From contig NZ_JAMOFV010000006.1 of NCBI RefSeq assembly GCF_023656515.1, positions 1,837,243-1,901,242 on the forward strand: a stretch of DNA of 64,000 nt. Direction: 5' to 3'. Shown piece after piece: positions 46,333-54,759 of this stretch. Made by a program: the position numbers and the translations under genes. The notes under the pieces were generated by a model, which saw nothing but the letters and a program-made list of their open reading frames with translations, searched no databases and was not told the DNA's origin. The stretch is from Clostridium swellfunianum (GTDB lineage Bacteria > Bacillota > Clostridia > Clostridiales > Clostridiaceae). Position 1 is the first letter of the stretch. Each line of letters starts with the position of its first letter.

Positions 46333-46460
46333 GTCTCAGAAAATATATATTATATATTGAGGTATTGGAAAAACATGGATATATGTATACAATATTCCTA
46401 AAATATCGGCACTGCTGATAATGTCGATGTCAAAGGCAACAAAATACAGGAGGTGAAAAT

Positions 46461-46640
46461 ATGCAATCAGTAAAATCTAAAATATGTAGGGAAAAATTAT
46501 ATAAAAGAATTTATGAACCTTGCGAAACAAATAAATCAGAAAAAGTATCTGAAGAAAGTAATGCTAAATTTTATAATGAAGCAGCTAAACTTTTAGCACA
46601 AATATATCTTGCTGAAAAAGGGGGAGCTTATAATGCCTAA
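46461..46640 (+). CDS. Small protein upstream of and overlapping the serine recombinase, 59 aa
   Basis: ATG at 46461 has an excellent site (AGGAGGTG). Product: MQSVKSKICREKLYKRIYEP, then a charged helix ending in LLAQIYLAEKGGAYNA. The stop overlaps the recombinase ATG by 8 bases, so recombinase translation is probably coupled to it. It may be a recombinase accessory or directionality factor, which is inference from position. Confidence 0.6.
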   Translation: MQSVKSKICREKLYKRIYEPCETNKSEKVSEESNAKFYNEAAKLLAQIYLAEKGGAYNA

Positions 46641-48228
46641 TAGTAGAAGTGATTTAGAGGCTGTGAATACAGCTGCAATATATGCAAGATATTCATCAGA
46701 TAACCAAAGGGATGAGTCCATAGATGCTCAGGTAAGGGCAATAGAAGAATACACTAAGAGAAATAATATAAAAATTGTAAAGATATATGCAGATAAAGCC
46801 AAATCAGCTACATCAGATAGAAGACCTGAGTTTCAGCAAATGATAAAGGATAGTGCATTAGGACTATTCAATACAGTAATAGTTCATAAGTTAGATAGGT
46901 TTTCAAGAGATAAGTATGATTCAGCTATCTACAAACGTAAACTAAGAGCTAACGGTATCAAACTTATCAGTATTGTAGAAAACTTAGATGGAAGTCCAGA
47001 ATCAGTAATCCTTGAATCGGTTATCGAAGGAATGGCACAATATTATTCTGCCAATCTTGCAAGAGAAGTTATGAAAGGTATGAAAGAAACAGCTTATCAA
47101 TGCAGACATACAGGTGGACAACCTCCTTTGGGATATAACGTAGATGTAGAAAAAAAGTATATAATAAATGAAGCTGAAGCAGAGATAGTAAGAAAGATAT
47201 TTGATATGTATATTAATGGTTACAGTTATGCTAATATTATAGATTATCTTAATGAAAAAGATTGGAAGACAAAAGCAGGTAATACTTTCGGCAAGAATAG
47301 TATCTATAGCATATTAGATAATGAGAAGTATTCAGGAGTATATGTTTTTAATAAAAGTTCTAAAAAGGATGTCTTTGGAAAGAGAAACAGTCATCTATTT
47401 AAAGATAATAGTGAGGTAATTAGAGTTGATGGCGGAATGCCGGCTATTGTGTCAAAAGATACATTCGAAAAAGCAAAGGAAATGATGGTGGCAAGAAAAA
47501 AGGCTCCTGGAGCAAACAAGGCAAAGGAAATATACTTGCTTTCAGGACTAATATTCTGTGGTGAATGTGGTTCAGCAATGCAAGGAAACAGGAGAAAACC
47601 GAATAATAAGCCTATGTATGTATCTTATAGGTGTGGAAGCAGAACGCAGAAAAGGGACTGTGATAATAAGGAAATACGAAAAGAATACATTGAAGAATTT
47701 GTTTTGTCAGAACTAGAGAAACATATTTTGAATGACAATGCAATCCCTATACTTGTAGAAAAAATCAATCTGCATATACAGGAGCAAGCTAGTAAAGAAA
47801 AAGTATCAACAGAAGTAATGCTAAAAGAATTAGAAGATATAGATAAGCAGATAAATAATATAGTAAGTGCAATAATGCAAGGATTTGCGCACGAAGAATT
47901 TAAAGCTAAAATGGATGAGTTAAAGGAGAGAAAGACGAAACTGGAGGTCTCTGTAAAAGAACAAGAAAGTAGAAGCCAGGCACCTAAGATAATGGAGGAA
48001 CAGGTGAAACAGTTGTTTTCTATGTTCAGAGGATTTGTAATGGAAAGAAATATACCTGAGTGTAAAAAGTTCATTCAGAATTATGTTGAAAAGGTAATTG
48101 TTTATAAAGACCATGTTGAAGTAATATTCAACGTGGTCTTTAATATTTTAAAGGATTATGAAGCTTACAAAATCAAGTCTTCTATAAAAAAGGTCACTCT
48201 TTTTAAGCGTTATAGAAATATCGCCTAA
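46633..48228 (+). CDS. Large serine recombinase
   Basis: 531 aa. Resolvase catalytic domain at the N-terminus (AAIYARYSSDNQRDESIDAQ, nucleophile serine at about residue 21, and HKLDRFSRD). Then a recombinase domain (GGQPPLGYNVD; NEKDWKTKAGNTFGKNSIYS), a zinc ribbon (FCGECGSAMQGN with a later cysteine pair) and a coiled coil. The ATG at 46633 follows GGGGGAG; an upstream TTG is ignored. This is the only complete recombinase in the element. Such enzymes usually use sites unlike tmRNA ends, so its role in the ssrA insertion is uncertain. Confidence 0.93.
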   Translation: MPNSRSDLEAVNTAAIYARYSSDNQRDESIDAQVRAIEEYTKRNNIKIVKIYADKAKSATSDRRPEFQQMIKDSALGLFNTVIVHKLDRFSRDKYDSAIYKRKLRANGIKLISIVENLDGSPESVILESVIEGMAQYYSANLAREVMKGMKETAYQCRHTGGQPPLGYNVDVEKKYIINEAEAEIVRKIFDMYINGYSYANIIDYLNEKDWKTKAGNTFGKNSIYSILDNEKYSGVYVFNKSSKKDVFGKRNSHLFKDNSEVIRVDGGMPAIVSKDTFEKAKEMMVARKKAPGANKAKEIYLLSGLIFCGECGSAMQGNRRKPNNKPMYVSYRCGSRTQKRDCDNKEIRKEYIEEFVLSELEKHILNDNAIPILVEKINLHIQEQASKEKVSTEVMLKELEDIDKQINNIVSAIMQGFAHEEFKAKMDELKERKTKLEVSVKEQESRSQAPKIMEEQVKQLFSMFRGFVMERNIPECKKFIQNYVEKVIVYKDHVEVIFNVVFNILKDYEAYKIKSSIKKVTLFKRYRNIA

Positions 48229-48472
48229 TGACATATATATTGCTAAAATCATTAGATAGTTTCTTACCTATGATACTTATAATTGTAACTTTAAGGTATG
48301 GGTATTTGGGATACCAAAAAATTTAAGAAAAATCAAGTAAGTGCTACGGACATATGGGTAATGAACTAAGAATGATAGTGGGAAATTTAGCTCAAATTAA
48401 AAAATCCAAATTTGATTGTGCCTTTCAAAAGATATAATATTAATTGAAAAATAGGGTAGAGGAGTGATAAGT

Positions 48473-48922
48473 TTGCAAAGTAATTTATTCAGCATGAGTA
48501 CTACTGAGCTAGGAAAGTACTCAAAAGTTTTTCTTAGGGATAAACTAAAAACTCTGGGGCTTGACTTGATGGACAATAACTTAGATGACGCTAATATATG
48601 TGCTAAAGTAAAGGATAAATATTATAAGTTTAAGGTGAAATCTATAAGAAAACCTAGTACAGGATACATAAAAATTAAGAAAAAAGATATAGATACAACA
48701 GATGAAAGTTTATTTATTGCTACTATTTTATTTTATAACAATGGCATAAGTAAGATATTCCTAATTCCAGCAGTTGATTTAACAAAAGACAATGATTTGT
48801 TTAGAAGTAGAGACTATCCCAAAGGCAAAAGCACGCCCGAATGGGGGTTAAATGTAACAGAGAAAAATATGGATACATTAAATCAATATGAAATAAGCGA
48901 GATGTTAAAAAAATTAGTTTAA
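48473..48922 (+). CDS. DUF4365-like PD-(D/E)xK nuclease candidate
   Basis: About 149 aa. The pattern DDANICAKVKDKYYKFKVKS, then KIFLIPAVDL, WGLNVTEKN and a closing LNQYEISEMLKKL follows the outline of DUF4365-type nuclease-fold proteins. In them the core is D..QVKS; here KVKS replaces it, so activity is doubtful. A TTG at 48473 behind GAGGAGTG is preferred over the GTG at 48464. It lies between the recombinase and the ImmA/IrrE module. Confidence 0.45.
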   Translation: MQSNLFSMSTTELGKYSKVFLRDKLKTLGLDLMDNNLDDANICAKVKDKYYKFKVKSIRKPSTGYIKIKKKDIDTTDESLFIATILFYNNGISKIFLIPAVDLTKDNDLFRSRDYPKGKSTPEWGLNVTEKNMDTLNQYEISEMLKKLV

Positions 48923-49091
48923 TAATTAAGTCCAGTTGAAGTCCCTATAAAGAAGATGTTTTATAAGGACTTTCTTAATTTTACTAAAGGTGGACTATGC
49001 GAAATAGGAGTCTATCGTAAAAATTTCATAACACATGTTTAGGTAAATAGAACTCTACATACGATAAAAATATGAAAAACTAACATCTTAC

Positions 49092-49120
49092 TTGACGGAT
49101 TTAGAAAAATGTCCTACAAT
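49092..49120 (+). promoter_or_regulatory. Promoter of the ImmA/IrrE module
   Basis: TTGACG at 49092-49097, 17 bp, TACAAT at 49115-49120. Confidence 0.65.
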
Positions 49121-49160
49121 ATTAACATAATATATCAATATTGGAATAGGAGATGATTAC

Positions 49161-49937
49161 ATGGAAGGGTATGGGGAGTTAGTTAATAAGTCATCAGACT
49201 TTATCAAAAGAGTTGTTAAAAGTTTATCTGAGGCAGTTGGAGATGACATAAAGCTTGATATAAAAATTAATGAATTAGATACTGGAAACGGCACACCGAA
49301 TAGAATATGGGATTTCATAAATAGAAATATCAGCAAAAACTTTCCAGAGGAGCATTATGTATCAAAACCTACAAAACGTGGCAGCTGGGAAATGAAACCC
49401 ATATTTGAAAAAAGTACTGGGATGCTATATACCTTAATGAGAGAAGAGCGTATAGAAGATTTAAGAAAAGAGGTTACTAAAAGAAAAAGTGCTCACTACG
49501 CTCAAGCATTAGCAGAAGCTCTAAATAAAGATTTAACATCTTCTCAAGGGCAGTTAAGTTTTCTACAGCAACAAAGTTATTTTGACGAAGAAAAAATACA
49601 ACAGATAGTACATAAGATATTTGAGGACCTGAGTATTCCAGATAATATTGTAAAGCATCACGCTGTGATACTGTTTAGAAGCAGTAACTATGAGCTAATA
49701 TCATTAAGATGTTGTATAATTAAGAGTGATTTGAACGTTGTTGAAGAGTCAGACTGGAGTAACTATATTGAAGTTAATGAAAGTTCAGTAGCAGAGTCAA
49801 TTGCAGAAGTAGAACCAGTTTATATAAATCCATCAAGCGGGTTAAAACTTAAGCAAAAGGCAAAGGATAAAATTGACCAAGGGGCTCTGGGTGATGTAAA
49901 GAAAGTACAAGAAGAGGACATCAGGAATAATGAATAA
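49161..49937 (+). CDS. Hypothetical protein paired with an ImmA/IrrE regulator, 258 aa
   Basis: An alpha/beta protein beginning MEGYGELVNKSSDFIKRVVK with TPNRIWDFINRNISKNFPEE. It resembles proteins I remember annotated as DUF5986, though I am not sure. GGAGATGATT precedes the ATG. The HTH/ImmA-IrrE gene starts 29 bases after its stop. In such pairs the metallopeptidase gene often acts as regulator or antitoxin, so this could be the toxin or regulated partner; that is inference. Confidence 0.5.
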   Translation: MEGYGELVNKSSDFIKRVVKSLSEAVGDDIKLDIKINELDTGNGTPNRIWDFINRNISKNFPEEHYVSKPTKRGSWEMKPIFEKSTGMLYTLMREERIEDLRKEVTKRKSAHYAQALAEALNKDLTSSQGQLSFLQQQSYFDEEKIQQIVHKIFEDLSIPDNIVKHHAVILFRSSNYELISLRCCIIKSDLNVVEESDWSNYIEVNESSVAESIAEVEPVYINPSSGLKLKQKAKDKIDQGALGDVKKVQEEDIRNNE

Positions 49938-49966
49938 TTAATTTAATTATTCGGGGAGGCATAGAA

Positions 49967-51130
49967 ATGAAAAGTAAAACCGCATTTAATGGAGAAAGAT
50001 TAAAAGCAGCAAGGATATATAGAGGGCTTACTGTTGCAGAGTTGGCAGAAAAGCTTGAATTACAACGGCAAACAGTTTCCATGTATGAAAATAATAAGTT
50101 GAATAATCCAGAATTAACTACGATAGCAAATATGAGTAGAGTATTAGGGTTTCCTAAAAGGTTTTTCCTGGAGGCTGATGAAGTATCAGTTAAGAATGGT
50201 TCTACTTATTTTAGAGCTTTACTTACAACAAGTAAAAAATATAGGAGCGAGCAAATTCAAAAAGTTGACTTTATTTCAAAGATATTTAGATACTTAAATG
50301 AATATATTGAGTTTCCGTCTACCAATTTGCCACAAGAAAATTTTGATAATCCAGAAGATGCTGCAATCGCATTAAGGAAATTTTGGAATCTTGGAGATAA
50401 ACCAATAGATAATATCATATATCTAGTTGAACAAAATGGAATAATTGTGACTATGTTTGAAACAAATACAGACGATATTGATGCTTTCAGCCAGTTAATT
50501 AATATTGATAAATTAGAAAAATACCTGATTGGATGCTCAAAAAATAAGGGGACAGCAGCTAGAATCCATTTTGACATAGCTCATGAACTTGGACACATAC
50601 TGTTGCATGAGTGGAGTGAAGATATCGAAACTTTAAATAAGGATGAATTTAAAGAAAAAGAAAATCAAGCTCATGCATTTGCTTCAGCTTTTTTACTACC
50701 TAAATATGCATTTATTAAAGATGTTGGTATATATGCAGATAATCTGGCTTACTATATTGAGTTAAAAAAGAAATGGAAAGTTTCAATCTCAGCTATGATT
50801 AGACGTTCATATAATCTAGGACTCATAGATAGTAATGCTTATCAACAACTAATGAGAAATATGCAAAAGAAGGGAATAAAGAAAAATGAACCCTTGGATG
50901 ACACACTTCATACAGCCCAACCTTCACTATTGAGAACATCAGTGCAAATGTTGTTGGAACAAAAGGTATTAAAACCAAGAGAGTTTATGAATGAATTGTC
51001 TGAGAATTATAATTTATCCCTTGAACCTAGCGAAATTGAAATACTACTTGATTTACCTAAGGATACCTTAAAGATAATTAATGAAACTCCAGTTCATCAC
51101 CTAAATATTAAAGGTAAACTAAGTGATTAA
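49967..51130 (+). CDS. XRE-type regulator with ImmA/IrrE metallopeptidase domain
   Basis: 387 aa. An N-terminal helix-turn-helix (GLTVAELAEKLELQRQTVSM) is followed by an ImmA/IrrE domain with HFDIAHELGHILLHE (HELGH at residues 206-210) and ENQAHAFASAFLLP, whose glutamate near 232 is the likely third zinc ligand. Relatives cleave repressors to induce mobile elements or act as antitoxins. GGGGAGG precedes the ATG. The module is driven by the promoter at 49092 and probably autoregulated. Confidence 0.85.
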   Translation: MKSKTAFNGERLKAARIYRGLTVAELAEKLELQRQTVSMYENNKLNNPELTTIANMSRVLGFPKRFFLEADEVSVKNGSTYFRALLTTSKKYRSEQIQKVDFISKIFRYLNEYIEFPSTNLPQENFDNPEDAAIALRKFWNLGDKPIDNIIYLVEQNGIIVTMFETNTDDIDAFSQLINIDKLEKYLIGCSKNKGTAARIHFDIAHELGHILLHEWSEDIETLNKDEFKEKENQAHAFASAFLLPKYAFIKDVGIYADNLAYYIELKKKWKVSISAMIRRSYNLGLIDSNAYQQLMRNMQKKGIKKNEPLDDTLHTAQPSLLRTSVQMLLEQKVLKPREFMNELSENYNLSLEPSEIEILLDLPKDTLKIINETPVHHLNIKGKLSD

Positions 51131-51278
51131 GTAGATTTAATTTAGGTATATAAAATGAAAATGTATATATTTAGTGAAGAGTATAATTAAAGTTTTTTTC
51201 ATGTTGATAAATTATTAATAAAACTATTGCAATATCATTGTTGTAGAATAATTATGTATGTTGTAAAATTAACAGTAC

Positions 51279-52544
51279 ATGTATCGTTTTATCATAGGGG
51301 GAGATATTATTTTTATTTTATCTAGTCTAATAACTAACAATATAACCAAAACTTCGCTAAAAAACTTTATAAAAGATTTAGATGAAGAAGACTTTAAAGA
51401 CGGTAGTAACTTAAATGAGTACATATCGATGCTAATTAATGAGAAACGCCTTAGTAAATCTACATTAAATAAATACTTGTTCGAAGAACTTTTTTATGGT
51501 CAACAAAAAGATGTATACATTCATAATTTATATGGTTTTAATAATGATATACGATATAAAGATAAATTAGATGATATTATTAGTGAAAAATATGATAGAG
51601 ATTCTAATTTCAATTATATAGCTACTTCGCTTTTAAGTAATGAGGATGAAAGATTAGAATTGGTAGCATGTAAGAGTATATTAAATCTACAGACTAATGA
51701 AATAAGTAAGATAAAAATGATTTTTGCTTATCTTATTAAAAAATTTGATGCTAAAGGCAATTTAATAGATGAGCATAGCTATATTCCAATAGAAATAGAT
51801 TTAATAAAAAAAATAGCAATTTGCAAGGTTTATCCAAAGACAAGTTTATATAAGGAAGAGTATAAACCAGAGTACTTATATAATAAATATATGGATATAG
51901 TAACTGAAATGTTTACTTTACAATTTAATTCTTTTAATACTAAACATAAGGTTGCATTATATAATATGTCTGAAGAGTTATATCAGCAGATTTATAATAA
52001 AATGATTTCATCAAAAAGTGTAGAACTTAGCAAGCTTATTGAAAATTTTGCTCAAGAAGCCAAAGGAAAAATTAATGTTAAAAATATAGAATCTAAGGCT
52101 AAAGATAATAATGTATTTGATATAATAAGTTCAATAACTAGATATTTTGATCAGCTATTAATAACAGATATATTAAATAGTAAAGATATAGATAATGAAG
52201 ATATGGCGGGAATAGATGGTATAGTTACATATTTAAGATTCAGTGATGGCACTAATGTTAGTGCAAAAGTTAAAGGAGAAAACTATAGAGCCTCTATATA
52301 TACTTCAGAAACATATATGGCTTTAAGGGATCCTATTGAGAATTCAAATAAAATTTCAGAGATTAAGGTAATTTGGATTGAGGATGATAGAAATTTAAGA
52401 GTAAGATATAATACTAACAGCTGTGAGTATTTATATATGCATTTCTATAAAGATTTTGGAGTAAAGGATTTTGAATATGGATATAGAAAATATAAGGAAT
52501 ATGAATCAATGGTTATATCAAAAACTGCAGAAATGGCTAGATAG
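51279..52544 (+). CDS. Unrecognised protein, 421 aa, first gene of the TIR pair
   Basis: No family recognised. The protein is charged and mostly helical up to about residue 290 (LSKSTLNKYLFEELFYGQQK early on). A more beta-rich end follows (GIVTYLRFSDGTNVSAKV and IKVIWIEDDRNLRVRYNTN). No signal peptide, transmembrane helix or nucleotide-binding loop is seen. The start is uncertain: the ATG at 51279 lies upstream of a good AGGGGGAG, with no clear start after it. It overlaps the TIR gene by 68 bases. The inferred role is sensor or regulator of the TIR effector. Confidence 0.6.
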   Translation: MYRFIIGGDIIFILSSLITNNITKTSLKNFIKDLDEEDFKDGSNLNEYISMLINEKRLSKSTLNKYLFEELFYGQQKDVYIHNLYGFNNDIRYKDKLDDIISEKYDRDSNFNYIATSLLSNEDERLELVACKSILNLQTNEISKIKMIFAYLIKKFDAKGNLIDEHSYIPIEIDLIKKIAICKVYPKTSLYKEEYKPEYLYNKYMDIVTEMFTLQFNSFNTKHKVALYNMSEELYQQIYNKMISSKSVELSKLIENFAQEAKGKINVKNIESKAKDNNVFDIISSITRYFDQLLITDILNSKDIDNEDMAGIDGIVTYLRFSDGTNVSAKVKGENYRASIYTSETYMALRDPIENSNKISEIKVIWIEDDRNLRVRYNTNSCEYLYMHFYKDFGVKDFEYGYRKYKEYESMVISKTAEMAR

Positions 52545-53391
52545 TTTATCTAATAAAGAACTAGAATGTTTGGATTATGATAGATTCGCTAGATATTCTG
52601 GAATATCAAGTGAAGAAGCTAATGAATATTTTAAGTTTTTAAATGTTAATGGGCTAATTATTCAAAAACAAGTATCTTTATGCCCTAATTGTGGCGAGGA
52701 GTGTGTTATTGATACAAGTTTAAATGATAATGAATTTGAATGTGAGGAATGTGAAAGTACTTTCAATTTTATTAGTGTAAGACGACATTCAACTCTTTTA
52801 TATAAACTAAATAATGACTTTTTAGTACATAAGCAAAAAAATATAAAATCACAGTTTAATGGTCACAGTAATATTATTGACATAAGTAGAATAAGGGGTG
52901 TAGATATTGAGAATGCTTATGATAGAGAGAATGGAATAAAGAAGATAAAAGTATTCTTATCATATTGTCATGAAGACGAAGGTATGAAAAAAGAGTTGGA
53001 TAAAGCTTTAATAATGTTAAAGCGAAATAAAAAGGTAGAAACTTGGAATGACAGATGTTTAATTGCCGGTAGTGAGTTAGAAAAAGATATATTAGAAAAT
53101 TTAAAAACGGCAGATATCATATTATTATTGGTCAGCACAGACTTCTTAGTATCTCCATACTGTTTTGAAAAGGAAATGAAGATGGCGCTTGAAAGGCATA
53201 AAAATAAAAGTGCCGTTGTTATTCCTGTTATATTAAGAATATGTGATTGGTTAAATTCTGAATTAAAAGACTTGGTTGCTGTACCTAAAGATGGGAAACC
53301 AATAAAGTCATGGAATGATCCGGATGCAGCTTATTTTGAGGTAAAGCAGGAGATTGAAAAAGCAATAAATACATTCATTGATAAAACTTAA
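52477..53391 (+). CDS. Zinc-ribbon TIR-domain protein
   Basis: About 304 aa. Residues about 20-65 look like a winged helix. Zinc-ribbon cysteines follow at 69/72 (CPNCGEEC) and 89/92 (CEECE). A TIR domain spans about 156-298 (KIKVFLSYCHEDE, ADIILLLVSTDFLVSPYC, then EMKMALERH). The candidate catalytic glutamate is E233, four residues after C229. Bacterial TIR domains with this site hydrolyse NAD. ATG 52477 follows AAAGGAT. It is the last gene before the right attachment site. Inferred role: NAD-depleting effector. Confidence 0.75.
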   Translation: MDIENIRNMNQWLYQKLQKWLDSLSNKELECLDYDRFARYSGISSEEANEYFKFLNVNGLIIQKQVSLCPNCGEECVIDTSLNDNEFECEECESTFNFISVRRHSTLLYKLNNDFLVHKQKNIKSQFNGHSNIIDISRIRGVDIENAYDRENGIKKIKVFLSYCHEDEGMKKELDKALIMLKRNKKVETWNDRCLIAGSELEKDILENLKTADIILLLVSTDFLVSPYCFEKEMKMALERHKNKSAVVIPVILRICDWLNSELKDLVAVPKDGKPIKSWNDPDAAYFEVKQEIEKAINTFIDKT

Positions 53392-53407
53392 CAATTGATA
53401 CAATATA

Positions 53408-53443
53408 AAAGTGGATTTTGCATACTGTGCTTCGCCTCCACCA
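53408..53443. repeat. Right attachment site of element A (attR) with arm
   Basis: Arm AAAGTGGATTT (53408-53418), 7 nt, then TGTGCTTCGCCTCCACCA (53426-53443). The same arrangement occurs at 54760-54795. The last 12 bases equal the ssrA 3' end. Confidence 0.75.
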
Positions 53444-53660
53444 TACATATCCTCGACAGAAATGTCGAGGATTTTCTATTTTTGCTGTGTATATAATTAT
53501 ATTATCAACAGCCAACATACTCAGGAGAGCAGGAAGATATAATGCTGATGTTTAGGCTTTATTCAAAATATTTTAGAATGAGAAAGTAATTGTTTCTATA
53601 CCCAATATACTATATTAATAATATTGATATAGTATATATTCATTTTTTGGAGGATTGAAA

Positions 53661-54170
53661 TTGGGTATCAGCCAAGAGCTTTTTACCGAGCTATACAACA
53701 TGAAAGAAGAAGATTTCTACAACAAATTTGAAATCTTAGGATAAGGAATATACCGAAAGGTTTTTGCACTTAATGAGGAATATGTTTTAAAACTTGCAAA
53801 GGATAAAGAAGGATATTACCAAAATAAGATTGAACAGCATGTATATTCTAACGCTCCGATAAAATTAAAAAAATATCTTTTCCCTATAATAAGCTGCAAA
53901 CCCCGCTTATTGATTATGAAGAGAGCCACACCCTTAACAAAAACTATTAAAGAAAAATATATTTATCTAAAGAGCATACAGAATGAACCTGACTTCTTCA
54001 ATGAACTGAACTACCTTGCCGATAGGTTTTACTTATACTATGAAGATCTCATTTGCACCAGTTCCTGGGGAATTTTAGGCAGTGAAAATGTTCTTATAGA
54101 CTACGGATGCACCAGTTATAAAGGTGATTTCTACTATGAACTATATTTTTTGTTAAATCGACTTGAATGA
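53661..54170 (+). pseudogene. Protein-kinase-fold-like gene broken by an in-frame stop
   Basis: Starts at TTG 53661 behind GGAGG. The frame reads GISQELFTELYNMKEEDFYN up to EILG, meets TAA at 53742-53744, and resumes in the same frame with GIYRKVFALNEEYVLKLAKD. That is a glycine-loop/lysine arrangement of kinase-like proteins, with the stop inside the glycine-rich loop. The frame then stays open to 54170 (SSWGILGSENVLIDYGC). One substitution would restore it, for example AAA or GAA for TAA. Function unknown. Confidence 0.65.
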
Positions 54171-54321
54171 GTGAAAACACGGATATTTTCCAGGTCAGAC
54201 TGTTGAGAAACCCCGTACTTTATTAAACAAACTATAGGGTTTCATGTTTTTGCAAAAACTTCATGCTAGTGCATGAAATATTATTCTAATATTATAGACC
54301 ATCCTAAAAAAATAGTGGAGA

Positions 54322-54355
54322 ACAGAAGCAGGAAATACTTTCGGGAAGGATAATA
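54322..54355 (+). pseudogene. Fragment of a large serine recombinase gene
   Basis: Matches 47269-47302 of the intact recombinase gene (region encoding KAGNTFGKN) at 29 of 34 bases by my alignment. No open frame remains. It indicates that element B once carried a related recombinase. Confidence 0.5.
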
Positions 54356-54361
54356 AAAGCT

Positions 54362-54410
54362 AAATAAACAAGTGACGATATTTTATATATCACCACTTGT
54401 TTATTTAACT
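54362..54410 (-). terminator. Terminator of the small minus-strand gene
   Basis: TAAATAAACAAGTG pairs with CACTTGTTTATTTA. The arms are A/T-rich at the base, so it could act on either strand. Confidence 0.6.
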
Positions 54411-54419
54411 TAGTACAAA

Positions 54420-54584
54420 TTAATCTCCATCTTCTCCCCCAGGGCCATCTCGTCTTGGACGTGATGATTCTGGAAGACGTTCAACACTTTTAAAATTGCT
54501 TGAGTTAGTGTCTTGATTCTCACCGGTAGAATTTAAAGTAATCTCTTTTTGCTTCGAATTAAGGTTACTATTTTTATTAGTCAT
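54420..54584 (-). CDS. Small hydrophilic peptide, 54 aa, precursor-like
   Basis: Minus-strand ATG at 54584 behind AAAGGTGGTGATT. Cysteine-free product with an Asn/Ser/Thr/Lys-rich front (MTNKNSNLNSKQKEITLN) and a distinct Arg/Gly/Asp tail (PRRDGPGGEDGD). The two-part layout resembles precursor peptides of modified natural products, but no modifying enzyme or exporter is encoded nearby. It has its own terminator. It may be an orphan of element B. Confidence 0.5.
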   Translation of the reverse strand: MTNKNSNLNSKQKEITLNSTGENQDTNSSNFKSVERLPESSRPRRDGPGGEDGD

Positions 54585-54759
54585 TATATAATCACCACCT
54601 TTTAAATTATTTTGCACAGATAATAAGTTTTTATGTTAAAAGTTATTTACTAGGTGAGCTTTGCTCTACCTATGAAACTAAAGAATTCATAATGATTGGA
54701 TTAGAGAAATCAAATTTTCATAAATAAAGTTATTCAGAAAAAATTTGTTTATAGATAGT

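Larger units (their letters stand above)
23287..53443. mobile_element. Integrative element A inserted at ssrA, about 30.2 kb
   Basis: Bounded on the left by the ssrA 3' end and on the right by a copy of it (53432-53443). The left end carries a hairpin (CCTCGACA-GAAA) that recurs just right of the right boundary, at the start of element B. Cargo includes a prim-pol/helicase, large serine recombinase, RadC-type protein, type I restriction-modification and several defence-like pairs. No relaxase, type IV secretion, capsid or portal gene was seen, so it is not recognisably a conjugative element or prophage. Which recombinase performed the ssrA insertion is unresolved. Confidence 0.72.

Noticed and set aside
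47625-48074. 149-codon minus-strand frame inside the serine recombinase gene
   Set aside because: Shadow of the coiled-coil part of the recombinase; serine/cysteine-rich composition.
51279-53391. Thoeris system
   Set aside because: Only one TIR protein and no SIR2-type ThsA; the partner is unrelated to anything I recognise.
23287-53443. Prophage or conjugative element
   Set aside because: No capsid, portal, tail, relaxase, coupling protein or VirB4-like gene is visible.
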